64,000 nt of DNA, from the NCBI GenBank assembly GCA_934256705.1, contig CAKQPF010000006.1, forward strand, positions 1-64,000, given 5' to 3'. Positions 26,738 through 35,016 of this stretch are shown piece by piece. The translations under genes and the position numbers were made by a program. This DNA comes from an uncultured Prevotella sp. (lineage in GTDB: Bacteria > Bacteroidota > Bacteroidia > Bacteroidales > Bacteroidaceae). The notes beneath the pieces are model-generated. The model searched no databases. It worked only from the letters and a program-made list of their open reading frames with translations, and was not told where the DNA came from. Numbering within the stretch: the first letter of the stretch is position 1; each line of letters starts with the position of its first letter.

Positions 26738-27565
26738 ATGATAGAAATCACCAGACATACGATAGACATAGAGAAAATCCTCGCCTCCAAACTTGGCGAG
26801 AAAATGAAGTATGTGCCGAAATTTACGGTCAACTGGCTCAAAAGGATTGCACATGAGGACCTTGTCAACAAGATTCTGTGGGACAACAAAGGCCTCGAAG
26901 GCTACGAATGGCTGGAGGCTTGCCTCAAAGCCCTCGACATAACAGTGGAGGTGCAAGGCATCGAAAACCTGCCTGCGCCAGACGACCCGAAGCGATACAC
27001 CTTCGTCAGTAACCACCCTCTCGGCGGGCCCGACGGCGTGGCGATAGGCGCAGTGATAGGCAGGCATTTCAACAACAACTTCAGATACATCGTCAACGAC
27101 ATCCTGATGGCTCTGCCAGGGCTTGCCCCTCTCTGCATTCCAGTCAACACCACGACCAAGAAAGAACGCTCTTTTCCCGCCGTCATCGAGGCTGGTTTCG
27201 CAAGCGAACACCATCTGCTGCTCTTCCCTGCCGGACTTTGCTCGCGCAAGATAGGCGGAAAAATCCAGGATCTGGAGTGGAAAAAGACTTTCATCAGCAA
27301 GAGCGTGGAGACACACCGCGACGTGGTGCCGATTTTCTTCAGCGGACGCAACTCCGAGAAGTTCTACCGCATCGCAAACATATGCAAACTCCTGCATCTC
27401 AAAGTCAACATCGCAATGCTCTATCTCGTGGACGAGATGGTAAAGAACAGGCACAAGGCTTTCACCATAAAGATAGGCAAACCAATTCCTTACGAGACTT
27501 TCGACAAGTCAAGAAAACCAAAGGAATGGGCCGCATGGGTAAGGCAGAAAGTTTACGAACTGTAA
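26738..27565 (+). CDS. glsA: GlsA-like O-acyltransferase (glycine lipid synthesis)
   Basis: 275 residues from ATG 26738. The frame is open further upstream, but a promoter overlaps that part. It is a PlsC-type acyltransferase: catalytic NHPLGGPD (His93, Asp99) and the acyl-phosphate motif FPAG (163-166). With the GNAT protein immediately downstream it matches the GlsA/GlsB pair of Bacteroides, in which GlsA O-acylates an N-acyl-glycine to form glycine lipids. The lipid assignment is from synteny and family. Confidence 0.85.
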   Translation: MIEITRHTIDIEKILASKLGEKMKYVPKFTVNWLKRIAHEDLVNKILWDNKGLEGYEWLEACLKALDITVEVQGIENLPAPDDPKRYTFVSNHPLGGPDGVAIGAVIGRHFNNNFRYIVNDILMALPGLAPLCIPVNTTTKKERSFPAVIEAGFASEHHLLLFPAGLCSRKIGGKIQDLEWKKTFISKSVETHRDVVPIFFSGRNSEKFYRIANICKLLHLKVNIAMLYLVDEMVKNRHKAFTIKIGKPIPYETFDKSRKPKEWAAWVRQKVYEL

Positions 27566-27610
27566 TTTCACACTCCAATTCAGCATAGAAACCACAACAA
27601 CCAAATAAAG

Positions 27611-28609
27611 ATGAACGAAGAAGAAATCATCCAACCGATTCCTAAAGAGGTGCTCATGAGCGAACTCACCCATGACAAGCAACTCAGAATGACAAACAAG
27701 AGCAACAACGAAATCTATATCGTTACCGCTCATGACTCTCCTAACGTGATGCAGGAAATCGGACGTCTGCGCGAAATCGCTTTCCGCACAGCGGGCGGCG
27801 GCACTGGAAAATGCGCCGACATCGACGAGTTTGACACTTGCGAAAACTGCTACAAGCAGCTCATAGTGTGGAATCCGGAAGAGAAGGAAATCATCGGAGG
27901 ATACAGATACCTCATGGGCGACGAATGGGAATACGACTCCAACGGGCAGCCTATTCTCGCCACAAGCCACATGTTCCATTTCTCCGACAAGTTCATCAAG
28001 GAGTATGCTCCGCGGACCATCGAACTCGGACGCTCATGGGTCACCGTGGAATACCAGAGCAGCAAGATGGGCGCAAAGAGCCTTTTCGCACTCGACAACC
28101 TATGGGACGGTCTCGGTGCGCTCATGGTAATCAATCCCAAGATGCGCTATTACTTCGGCAAGATGACGATGTACCCAAGCTACATCCGCTCAGGACGCGA
28201 CATGATCCTCTATTTCCTCAAGAAATACTTCGACGACAAGGAGGGACTCATCACGCCGATGAAGCCGCTCAAGATCGAAACTCCGGAGGAAGAACTGGCA
28301 CAGGTCTTCTGCGGACGCGACTTCAAGGAGGACTACCGCATCCTCAACGGCGGCATACGCGCCCTCGGATTCAACATCCCACCGCTCGTAAACGCATATA
28401 TGAACCTCAGTCCGACGATGAAACTCTTCGGTACTGCCATCAATTACGGATTTGGAGACGTGGAGGAAACCGGCATTCTCATCGCTGTCGATGAGATTCT
28501 GGAAAGCAAACGCGTGCGACACATCGAGTCCTTCGTCAGGGAACATCCTGATGCAATGTGGTTTACAAGTGGTGCCAACAAGATTATCTACAAGGATAAA
28601 GGCGTATAA
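27611..28609 (+). CDS. glsB: GlsB-like N-acyltransferase (glycine lipid synthesis)
   Basis: 332 residues, GNAT-fold acyltransferase of the OlsB/hemolysin-like group (AHDSPNVMQEIGRLREIAFRTAGGGTG; IELGRSWVTVEYQ). In Bacteroides, GlsB attaches a 3-hydroxy fatty acyl chain to glycine, the first step of glycine lipid formation; GlsA then adds a second chain. It lies 45 bp after glsA and is surely co-transcribed. Convergent recO follows, with a shared hairpin. Confidence 0.87.
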   Translation: MNEEEIIQPIPKEVLMSELTHDKQLRMTNKSNNEIYIVTAHDSPNVMQEIGRLREIAFRTAGGGTGKCADIDEFDTCENCYKQLIVWNPEEKEIIGGYRYLMGDEWEYDSNGQPILATSHMFHFSDKFIKEYAPRTIELGRSWVTVEYQSSKMGAKSLFALDNLWDGLGALMVINPKMRYYFGKMTMYPSYIRSGRDMILYFLKKYFDDKEGLITPMKPLKIETPEEELAQVFCGRDFKEDYRILNGGIRALGFNIPPLVNAYMNLSPTMKLFGTAINYGFGDVEETGILIAVDEILESKRVRHIESFVREHPDAMWFTSGANKIIYKDKGV

Positions 28610-28624
28610 TCGCTATGATTTTTT

Positions 28625-28717
28625 GTTGTTTGGTTGTTTAGTTGTTTAGTTGTTTTGTTGAATGCAAAGAAATAACACAATCAACAAAACAACTAAACAA
28701 CTAAACAACAAAACAAC
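28625..28717. terminator. Octanucleotide-repeat hairpin between convergent glsB and recO
   Basis: The left arm (28625-28661) is built from GTTGTTTA/G octamers and the right arm (28681-28717) is its reverse complement with one mismatch over 37 bp, around a 19-nt loop. It reaches into the recO stop codon. The position between convergent genes suggests a bidirectional terminator. The same octamers recur at 41026-41134. Confidence 0.75.
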
Positions 28718-29442
28718 TAACTAAACACCTCACGCAGCACATCCCACGATTTCAAAGCACGGAAGTCTGGGATATGCAGACCATAAAAGCGGAGCAGCAC
28801 CTCTATTACATTATTTCTTTGCACGCGCGAGAAGCGGAACAGGTGCATGTTTGATGCCGACATCCTCATCAGATTGCGGATATTCCGGGCCTCATCGCTC
28901 CCAAGGAAGTCCCTGTGCGTCGGTGGGTAATGCGTGAAAAGCCCCGCACGGAGGTCGAAATAGTCTCCCTCTGCGTAATCATCCACATTGGGATAGAAAC
29001 CGAGAAACTTCGACACCCTGATCATAAACATAAGGTGGAAATTCGCAGAAGCCATGCTGGAAGCATCATACCACACCAGACTGTTCTCCACGAAGTCATA
29101 TAAATAAGGATTATATTGCTCCGAACGGGTGGCAAGACCCAGAAACTCGGCTATGAAGAAAGAGACGCACAGCTTCACATTGTCATGATGCAACGTGACG
29201 TAAGGCTCCACTATACGCGCCTCCTTCAACTGGGGAAGCGACGTGGCGGAACGACGGTCGTAATTCACTTCGAGAATGGTCAGCGGCTGAAAATACTGAC
29301 GGCGGACCCCACCCTTGCCAAGTTTGGGCACACGCCACACCACACTCACCCTGCCATACTCGCGGGTAAGCAAATCAATGATCAGACTGCGGTCGCCATA
29401 TTTCACTGTCCTCAAAACTATACAACGGGTCTTTTCCTGCAT
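28717..29442 (-). CDS. recO: DNA repair protein RecO
   Basis: 241 residues. RecO loads RecA on SSB-coated DNA together with RecR. An N-terminal OB-fold (CIVLRTVKYGDRSLIIDLLTREYGRVSVVW, residues about 5-35) is followed by a helical C-terminal domain (DFVENSLVW, FLGFYPNVDDYA). The zinc-finger cysteines found in some RecO proteins are not evident, as in other Bacteroidetes versions. The stop codon lies in the shared hairpin. Confidence 0.9.
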   Translation of the reverse strand: MQEKTRCIVLRTVKYGDRSLIIDLLTREYGRVSVVWRVPKLGKGGVRRQYFQPLTILEVNYDRRSATSLPQLKEARIVEPYVTLHHDNVKLCVSFFIAEFLGLATRSEQYNPYLYDFVENSLVWYDASSMASANFHLMFMIRVSKFLGFYPNVDDYAEGDYFDLRAGLFTHYPPTHRDFLGSDEARNIRNLMRMSASNMHLFRFSRVQRNNVIEVLLRFYGLHIPDFRALKSWDVLREVFS

Positions 29443-29520
29443 TTTTAAGCCTTGTATAAAGCGATTTCAGGGCAAAATTACTATTTTTTATCCAAAATAT
29501 AAAGAAATTTCAAGAAAAAT

Positions 29521-29551
29521 TTTGAGAATCAAAAAAAAAGCAGTACCTTTG
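29521..29551 (+). promoter_or_regulatory. Promoter for tRNA-Glu and rpsT
   Basis: TTTG (29521-29524), 19 bp, TACCTTTG (29544-29551): a near-consensus Bacteroidetes promoter about 85 bp upstream of the tRNA. Confidence 0.75.
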
Positions 29552-29634
29552 CACCCGCTAAACGAAACGAACAGAGAAACGCTTCTCCACAAGAAGACAT
29601 TTATCTCCACTTTTCACAATAGCATCATGGTAAT

Positions 29635-29706
29635 GGTCCCTTCGTCTATCGGTTAGGACGAGAGATTTTCATTCTCTAAAGAGGAGTTCGACTCTCCTAG
29701 GGACTA
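29635..29706 (+). tRNA. tRNA-Glu (anticodon TTC)
   Basis: Full cloverleaf: acceptor GGTCCCT/AGGGACT, D stem GTCT/GGAC, anticodon stem AGAGA/TCTCT with TTC at 29668-29670, T stem AGGAG/CTCCT with loop TTCGACT, discriminator A at 29706. CCA is not encoded. No terminator separates it from rpsT, so the two are probably on one primary transcript. Confidence 0.96.
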
Positions 29707-29722
29707 CATAACATACATCTTA

Positions 29723-29813
29723 TTCGTCATCTCGGTGTGATTCGATACCAGTTAAGTTGTCGAATTGCATTTGTCATGCAAAGGCGTTCGAGACACTGGG
29801 ACAAGGTGACGAA
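29723..29813 (+). ncRNA. Structured leader RNA between tRNA-Glu and rpsT
   Basis: A rod-like fold can be drawn: TTCGTCATCT (29723-29732) with AGGTGACGAA (29804-29813), CGGTGT (29733-29738) with ACACTG (29793-29798), CGAA (29761-29764) with TTCG (29787-29790), and TGCAT/ATGCA (29766-29770 and 29776-29780) at the tip. S20 synthesis is autoregulated in other bacteria, so this may be an S20 leader; a separate small RNA is also possible. I do not match it to a named family. Confidence 0.5.
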
Positions 29814-29902
29814 GGATTTCATCAAGAAGTCCGCCAGGGCAGCCTGATAAGCGCAAGACCCAAGGCTGAAAATTATTAACTCATTCAAATCAAACCACTA
29901 AA

Positions 29903-30157
29903 ATGGCAAATCACAAATCATGTGAGAAGAGAATCCGTCAGACAAGGACAAAGACTCTTCACAACAAGTACTACGCTAAGACTATGCGTAATGCAGTTCG
30001 TAAATTCCGTGCAACTACTGACAAGGAGGAGTGCATCAAGATGCTTCCTACTCTCCAGAAGATGCTCGACAAGCTCGCCAAGCGCAACATTATCCACAAG
30101 AACAAGGCTGCTAACATCAAGTCAAGCCTCGCTCTTCAGATTAACAAGCTCGGCTAA
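29903..30157 (+). CDS. rpsT: 30S ribosomal protein S20
   Basis: 84 residues, basic and helical, with the S20 opening ANHKSCEKRIRQTRTKTLHNKYY and the closing IHKNKAANIKSSLALQINKL. It binds 16S rRNA in the small-subunit body early in assembly. A structured leader precedes it and a strong intrinsic terminator follows. Confidence 0.97.
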   Translation: MANHKSCEKRIRQTRTKTLHNKYYAKTMRNAVRKFRATTDKEECIKMLPTLQKMLDKLAKRNIIHKNKAANIKSSLALQINKLG

Positions 30158-30278
30158 TTTTCACCCCAGACCATCGCTCTTTTGCCAAAATAGCTCGACT
30201 ATCAGATGGTCTTCTGCCCTAAAAAGCAGACTATAAACAGACATAACACAAGATTGTTTCCATAATAATTTTTTGTTG

Positions 30279-30318
30279 GAGGCTGCAGCCCGGGGTGGGT
30301 AGCAGCCTCTTTTTTTTC
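30279..30318 (+). terminator. Intrinsic terminator after rpsT
   Basis: GAGGCTGC (30279-30286) and GCAGCCTC (30302-30309) form the stem, followed by nine T residues. It ends the tRNA-Glu/rpsT transcript. Confidence 0.85.
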
Positions 30319-30344
30319 GCATTATCTCCACAAAGGCGGCAGCC

Positions 30345-30374
30345 AGCCACTGTGCCAGCCGCGTTACCGGCTGG
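30345..30374 (-). repeat. REP-like palindrome, reverse orientation
   Basis: GCCACTGTG tail first, then CCAGCC (30355-30360), a GCGTTACC loop and GGCTGG (30369-30374): the reverse complement of the family pattern. It lies between rpsT and gyrB. Confidence 0.8.
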
Positions 30375-30410
30375 TCCCATCCTCCCATTCCCATCCCCCA
30401 TCCCTCAAAG

Positions 30411-30428
30411 CCAGCCGTCCTTGGCTGG
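30411..30428. repeat. Hexaloop palindrome (type II)
   Basis: CCAGCC and GGCTGG around GTCCTT, the complement of the AAGGAC loop seen at 36774 and 40387. It has no ACACAGTGGC tail. The rest of this gap (30158-30580) holds only a terminator, this element, a REP copy and the gyrB promoter. Confidence 0.6.
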
Positions 30429-30499
30429 CGAATCCCCCACGAAAGGTGCGCAAAACCGCCCCTTTCGCGCGCACGCACGTAAGAAAAGCGGCCAAACAC

Positions 30500-30530
30500 T
30501 TGTTTTTTCCAATTCTTTTTAGTACCTTTG
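30500..30530 (+). promoter_or_regulatory. gyrB promoter
   Basis: TTG (30500-30502), 20 bp, TACCTTTG (30523-30530), 50 bp upstream of the gyrB start. Confidence 0.65.
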
Positions 30531-30580
30531 CAGAAGAATAAAGCCAAACTAAAACAAGACAAAAATATCACCAACATAAA

Positions 30581-32575
30581 ATGGAAGAAACGCAAAACAA
30601 AGAAACAAACTATACCGGCAGTAGCATCCAAGTGCTCGAAGGTTTAGAGGCAGTACGTAAGCGTCCAGCCATGTACATAGGAGACATCTCCGAAAAAGGC
30701 CTTCACCACCTCGTTAACGAGACAGTCGATAACTCCATCGACGAAGCAATGGCAGGCTACTGCACACATATCGAAGTCACAATCAATGAAGACAACTCCA
30801 TCACCGTACAGGACAACGGACGCGGTATCCCTGTGGACGAGCACCCGAAGCTCCACAAATCCGCACTCGAAGTAGTGATGACTGTGCTCCATGCCGGAGG
30901 TAAGTTCGACAAAGGTTCATACAAAGTCAGCGGTGGTCTTCACGGAGTAGGCGTCAGTTGCGTAAACGCACTCTCATCACACATGCTCTCACAGGTGTTC
31001 AGAGACGGCAAGATCTACCAGCAGGAATACGAAAAGGGAAAGCCTCTCTATTCTGTCAAGGTCGTAGGTGATACCGACATGCGAGGCACAAGACAGCAGT
31101 TCTGGCCTGACAACACAGTCTTCACCACCACAACATACAAATACGACATCATAGCACGCCGTATGCGAGAGCTCGCTTTCCTCAATGCCGGAATCAAAAT
31201 CACGCTCACTGACCTCCGTCCGGAGCTCGATGAAAACGGCAATGTCCCAGAAGGCTGGAAACCAAAGGTTGAGGTTTTCCACGCTGAAGACGGACTGAAA
31301 GAGTTCGTGCGCTACGTCGATCGTCACCGCACACACCTCTTCGACGATGTAATCTACCTCAAGACAGAGAAAAACGGTGTGCCTATCGAGGTCGCCATCA
31401 TGTATAACACCGACTACAGCGAGAACATCCACTCCTACGTCAACAACATCAACACCATCGAAGGCGGCACTCACCTCCAGGGATTCCGCACCGCTCTCAC
31501 ACGCACTCTCAAGACATACGCCGACAATGAGCCTACACTCGCAAAGCAAATAGAGAAGGCAAAGATAGAAATATCAGGCGAAGACTTCCGCGAAGGCATC
31601 ACCGCCGTCATCAGTGTCAAGGTCGCTGAGCCGCAGTTTGAAGGTCAGACAAAGACAAAACTTGGTAACTCCGAGGTTGCAGGTGCCGTTCAGCAGGCTG
31701 TAGGCGAAGCTCTCACCTATTATCTTGAAGAACATCCTAACGAGGCAAAGAAGATATGCGAGAAGGTTATCCTCGCTGCTACTGCACGAATCGCTGCTCG
31801 CAAGGCGCGTGAAAACGTGCAGAGAAAGAATCCTATGACCGGTGGCGGACTCCCAGGCAAGCTCGCTGACTGCTCATGTCGTGACCCTAAGCAGACGGAA
31901 ATATTCCTCGTCGAGGGTGACTCCGCAGGCGGTTCTGCCAAGCAGGGACGTGACCGCAACACCCAGGCCATACTCCCGCTCCGTGGTAAGATTCTCAATG
32001 TGGAGAAAGTACAGTGGCATAAGGTGTTCGAGTCTGAGTCCGTAAGCATCATTCTCCAGGCTATCGGTGTGCGATTCGGCGTTGATGGCAACGACACAAA
32101 GGAGGCTAACATCGAAAAACTCCGCTACGACAAGATCATAATCATGACCGATGCCGACGTCGATGGTTCTCACATCGACACACTTATCATGACTCTCTTC
32201 TTCAGATTCATGCCACAGGTCATCCAGGAAGGTCACCTTTACATCGCTACTCCTCCACTCTATCAGTGCTCATACAAGAACAACAAGGAGTACTGCTACA
32301 CCGAACAGGACCGCCTCAACTTCATCGAGAAGTTCTGTAACGGCAACGCTGACGACTCTCGTCTGCACACCCAGCGATACAAAGGTCTTGGTGAAATGAA
32401 CCCGGAGCAGCTTTGGGACACCACAATGAACCCGGAATCACGTCTCCTCAAGCAGGTTACCATCCAGAATGCTGCAGAGGCTGACGAGATATTCTCCATG
32501 CTTATGGGCGACGATGTCGAGCCAAGAAGACAGTTTATCGAGCAGAATGCCACTTACGCCAACATCGATGCATAG
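30581..32575 (+). CDS. gyrB: DNA gyrase subunit B
   Basis: 664 residues. ATPase subunit of type II topoisomerase. GHKL ATPase domain (NETVDNSIDEAMAG, DNGRGIPVD, GGLHGVGVS), transducer domain, and TOPRIM domain (EGDSAGGSAKQGRD, DADVDGSHI). The C-terminus is complete and GyrB-like (RYKGLGEMNPEQLWDTTMNP). Motifs of ParE are similar, but QAILPLRGKILNVEK and the single-copy setting favour GyrB. The last two codons and the stop lie in the first unit of a 22-bp tandem array. Confidence 0.95.
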   Translation: MEETQNKETNYTGSSIQVLEGLEAVRKRPAMYIGDISEKGLHHLVNETVDNSIDEAMAGYCTHIEVTINEDNSITVQDNGRGIPVDEHPKLHKSALEVVMTVLHAGGKFDKGSYKVSGGLHGVGVSCVNALSSHMLSQVFRDGKIYQQEYEKGKPLYSVKVVGDTDMRGTRQQFWPDNTVFTTTTYKYDIIARRMRELAFLNAGIKITLTDLRPELDENGNVPEGWKPKVEVFHAEDGLKEFVRYVDRHRTHLFDDVIYLKTEKNGVPIEVAIMYNTDYSENIHSYVNNINTIEGGTHLQGFRTALTRTLKTYADNEPTLAKQIEKAKIEISGEDFREGITAVISVKVAEPQFEGQTKTKLGNSEVAGAVQQAVGEALTYYLEEHPNEAKKICEKVILAATARIAARKARENVQRKNPMTGGGLPGKLADCSCRDPKQTEIFLVEGDSAGGSAKQGRDRNTQAILPLRGKILNVEKVQWHKVFESESVSIILQAIGVRFGVDGNDTKEANIEKLRYDKIIIMTDADVDGSHIDTLIMTLFFRFMPQVIQEGHLYIATPPLYQCSYKNNKEYCYTEQDRLNFIEKFCNGNADDSRLHTQRYKGLGEMNPEQLWDTTMNPESRLLKQVTIQNAAEADEIFSMLMGDDVEPRRQFIEQNATYANIDA

Positions 32576-32679
32576 CGTGATCTACACCTATGCATAGCGT
32601 GATCTACACCTATGCATAGCGTAATCTAAACCTATGCATAGCGTAATCTACATCTATGCATAGCGTAATCTATATGATA
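32570..32679. repeat. 22-bp tandem array 2 (five units) covering the gyrB stop
   Basis: Units begin at 32570, 32592, 32614, 32636 and 32658. The shared core is GCATAGCGT(G/A)ATCTA; the first two units are identical. The gyrB stop TAG (32573-32575) is in unit 1, so the array starts inside the gene. It is the best conserved array of the window. Confidence 0.95.
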
Positions 32680-32685
32680 ATTGAC

Positions 32686-32761
32686 CGCAACCTCACGGTA
32701 TTCCCACCTTAATCCATGCTCCCGGAGCACCGTAAGGTTCACATACTTCCGTGAGGTTGCG
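32686..32761. repeat. 13-bp inverted repeat downstream of gyrB
   Basis: CGCAACCTCACGG (32686-32698) and CCGTGAGGTTGCG (32749-32761) are perfect complements around a 50-nt loop that contains a further partial copy (ACCGTAAGGTT). It may terminate gyrB transcription. The T-rich CGTTTTCTTTTGC after it gives weak support. Confidence 0.55.
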
Positions 32762-32850
32762 CTCGTTTTCTTTTGCAAAGGCAAGGCCACAAGATCGGCA
32801 TTTCCACCCTTTCACCCCACGAAAGGCAGGAATACACATACTATTCCACA

Positions 32851-32982
32851 AGCAATCGACAAGGTTTTTGCCGAATATCAGCCACAACAAAGCAAGCAAT
32901 CGACAAGGCATCTGCCGAATATCAGCCACAAGAAAGCAAACTATCGAAAAGGTTTTTGCAATAAATGAGCCATTAAAATCGC
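32851..32982. repeat. 22-bp tandem array 3 (six units, 44-bp higher order)
   Basis: Units begin at 32851, 32873, 32895, 32917, 32939 and 32961. Odd and even units differ, so the clear repeat is 44 bp (AGCAATCGACAAGG... then GAATATCAGCCACAA...), that is two 22-bp units. It ends 12 bp before the start of the next gene. Confidence 0.85.
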
Positions 32983-32994
32983 GGATAAGATATT

Positions 32995-33975
32995 TTGAAG
33001 AACATAGTTCATAAGTTCCTTTTCTTCCTGTTACTCTCCATTTCTGCGGGAGTGATGAATGCCAAAGACAGGTATTTCATCTGTCATCCCACGGCAGAGA
33101 AAGGCGAAGAAGTATGGTTTCACAGCATCCTTCCGATCAACAAGCTCCCTGACAGCGCCTCTATCTCCATTTCCACCACAGGCTTTGCCCTCGTATATGT
33201 CAATGGAAGAAACGCCAGCACAGCGACTTTATGGCCCTATAGACCGGACAATTCACCGGGAATTGCATCACAGGACATTGACATCACTGCCCTGTTGTCC
33301 TATGGACGCAACGTCATCTCCATCTGGTATGCACCATGCCTACAGCCGATATGCCAGCTATCGGGAGATGACAGCAACGCTTTCACAGCGCAATGTCAAG
33401 GCTCACAGACTGGAGATTGCCAGATTTCGGTCAGCATTACCACCGTCACCGAAGGCAAAGAGCAACGCTTCTGCGACACGGAAAAGGACTGGCTATGCAG
33501 CATTGCCGCTGGAAAAATGACGCAAAAGGGTGAAGATTACGACGCAATGGCTTACCAGCAAGACTGGAAAACCTTCATCTATGCCGTCACTCCTCTATGG
33601 ATTGGCGCTGAGAAAGCCAACCTTTCACACCCCGTTCTCAATGACATCCCCGACATTCCTCTACGTGCAAGGAAGATATTCGAGCCGATATCGCTCTTTG
33701 AAGGCAAAGACACCACACGCTGCTATTTCCCCCTTGAAGCGGAAGGACAGATAAGACTGACAATCAGAGGGGCAAGAAAAGGACAGGAAATCGACGTCAA
33801 CGGCATGAGATACCGTTGCAACGGCAAGATGGATGAGCAATTCTTCACGCGCTTTACCACCGTAAAGACCGACTCGATAATCATCACAAGCCGAGACGGA
33901 AACAAGCTCCCGGAACTGGCTAATGCTGAAATCATAATGCTAAAACCCGACATTCCCACCCAGATAGGGTTCTGA
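32995..33975 (+). CDS. Secreted protein with a rhamnosidase-N-domain-like beta-sandwich
   Basis: 326 residues with a signal peptide (KFLFFLLLSISAGVMNA). The segment FALVYVNGRNASTATLWPYRPDN...DIDITALLSYGRNVISIWY resembles the N-terminal galactose-binding-like domain of bacterial alpha-L-rhamnosidases. No catalytic barrel follows, so it may bind glycans only. The start must be TTG (32995): an in-frame stop lies at 32986 and the first ATG would remove the signal peptide. The function is unknown. Confidence 0.65.
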   Translation: MKNIVHKFLFFLLLSISAGVMNAKDRYFICHPTAEKGEEVWFHSILPINKLPDSASISISTTGFALVYVNGRNASTATLWPYRPDNSPGIASQDIDITALLSYGRNVISIWYAPCLQPICQLSGDDSNAFTAQCQGSQTGDCQISVSITTVTEGKEQRFCDTEKDWLCSIAAGKMTQKGEDYDAMAYQQDWKTFIYAVTPLWIGAEKANLSHPVLNDIPDIPLRARKIFEPISLFEGKDTTRCYFPLEAEGQIRLTIRGARKGQEIDVNGMRYRCNGKMDEQFFTRFTTVKTDSIIITSRDGNKLPELANAEIIMLKPDIPTQIGF

Positions 33976-33998
33976 TTACCTGCCGATAAAGCCGTTTC

Positions 33999-34086
33999 CA
34001 GACGGCAATCACATGGCAGTCAGACAATAATTGCATTGCGTTCAGACGGAAAGCGCATTGCGTTCGGACCGTAATAACATCGAAAC
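33999..34086. repeat. 22-bp tandem array 4 (four units), upstream of the AraC gene
   Basis: Units begin at 33999, 34021, 34043 and 34065. The core is CAGACGGnAAnnGCATTGCG with the fourth unit more diverged. It ends 27 bp before the start of the AraC-type gene, so it is in or next to its promoter. Confidence 0.85.
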
Positions 34087-34113
34087 CATCCTATAAAAGC
34101 AATAATACAATAT

Positions 34114-35004
34114 ATGGAAAAAATAAAGGAACTGAGCATAGAGCGCATCAGAGAGAACTGTAATGTTCCCTCTTTAGGCGATGATCTTCTGCTTTTCAGC
34201 GAACTGAAGATGCTTCCTGAACTTGACGAACCAAGGCGAATGAACTGCCTTATCGTGGCTGTCTGCACCGGAGGTAAAGGTGGTTACACCCTAAACCAGA
34301 AGGAACATGACATCAAAAGCGGCGATGCCATGATCTTAACCGACGGTCAAGTGGTGGACAAAATATGGATGAGTGACGACATAAAGGGCATTGCGCTGCT
34401 CATTTCCAATCCTTTCATCTTCGAAATCCTAAAGGATGTGCGCAATCTTAGCCTCCTTTTCCTCCTTACTCGCAATCATCCTGTCTTCCCAATGGAAAGC
34501 AAAGAGATAAGGACTGCAAATGAATACTTCAAGATGATCGAAGAGAGAGTGGTGGGAATGGACTATCCTTTCCGTAAGGATGTGCTGCGTCTGCTGCTCC
34601 TTACCATGATTTATGACCTCGGAAGTGCCTACTATCGCGTGATGAACTCTTCGGAATTGTTCAGTTATGACACAAAAGGCGAGAAGGTGTTTGTGGAGTT
34701 TATACAGCTCGTAGAGAAGCATTGTCGCCACGAAAGACGTGTAAGCTGGTATGCAGAGCAGCTTGGTCTCACTCCGAAATACCTGTCGGAGATAATCAGT
34801 AACGTAAGTAAATGCACCCCGAATGCGTGGATTGACAAGTATGTTACTAAGGAAATACGCATCCTTCTCCGTCAGACGGACATGAAAATCTGCGATATTG
34901 CAAAGGAATTGAACTTCCCTAACCAGTCTTTCCTCGGCAAATACTTCCGTGAAAACGTAGGTGTCAGCCCTAATAAATACCGTAAAGGCATAGAGGGAGA
35001 ATAG
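34114..35004 (+). CDS. AraC-family transcriptional regulator
   Basis: 296 residues. An N-terminal cupin-like sensing domain (YTLNQKEHDIKSGDAMILTDGQV, residues about 55-85) and a C-terminal AraC double helix-turn-helix (RRVSWYAEQLGLTPKYLSEIISNVSK; DMKICDIAKELNFPNQSFLGKYFRENVGVSPNKYR). The operon it controls is not evident; the upstream secreted-protein gene is a candidate. The ligand is unknown. Confidence 0.93.
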   Translation: MEKIKELSIERIRENCNVPSLGDDLLLFSELKMLPELDEPRRMNCLIVAVCTGGKGGYTLNQKEHDIKSGDAMILTDGQVVDKIWMSDDIKGIALLISNPFIFEILKDVRNLSLLFLLTRNHPVFPMESKEIRTANEYFKMIEERVVGMDYPFRKDVLRLLLLTMIYDLGSAYYRVMNSSELFSYDTKGEKVFVEFIQLVEKHCRHERRVSWYAEQLGLTPKYLSEIISNVSKCTPNAWIDKYVTKEIRILLRQTDMKICDIAKELNFPNQSFLGKYFRENVGVSPNKYRKGIEGE

Positions 35005-35016
35005 TTTTATGACCAC

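Noticed and set aside
29707..29902. A second tRNA or small coding gene between tRNA-Glu and rpsT
   Set aside because: No cloverleaf or plausible open frame; the pairing pattern fits a rod-like leader instead.
32681..33014. Short overlapping open frames between gyrB and the secreted protein gene
   Set aside because: They read through inverted and tandem repeats (SNRQGFCRISATTK-like repeats) and are repeat artefacts.
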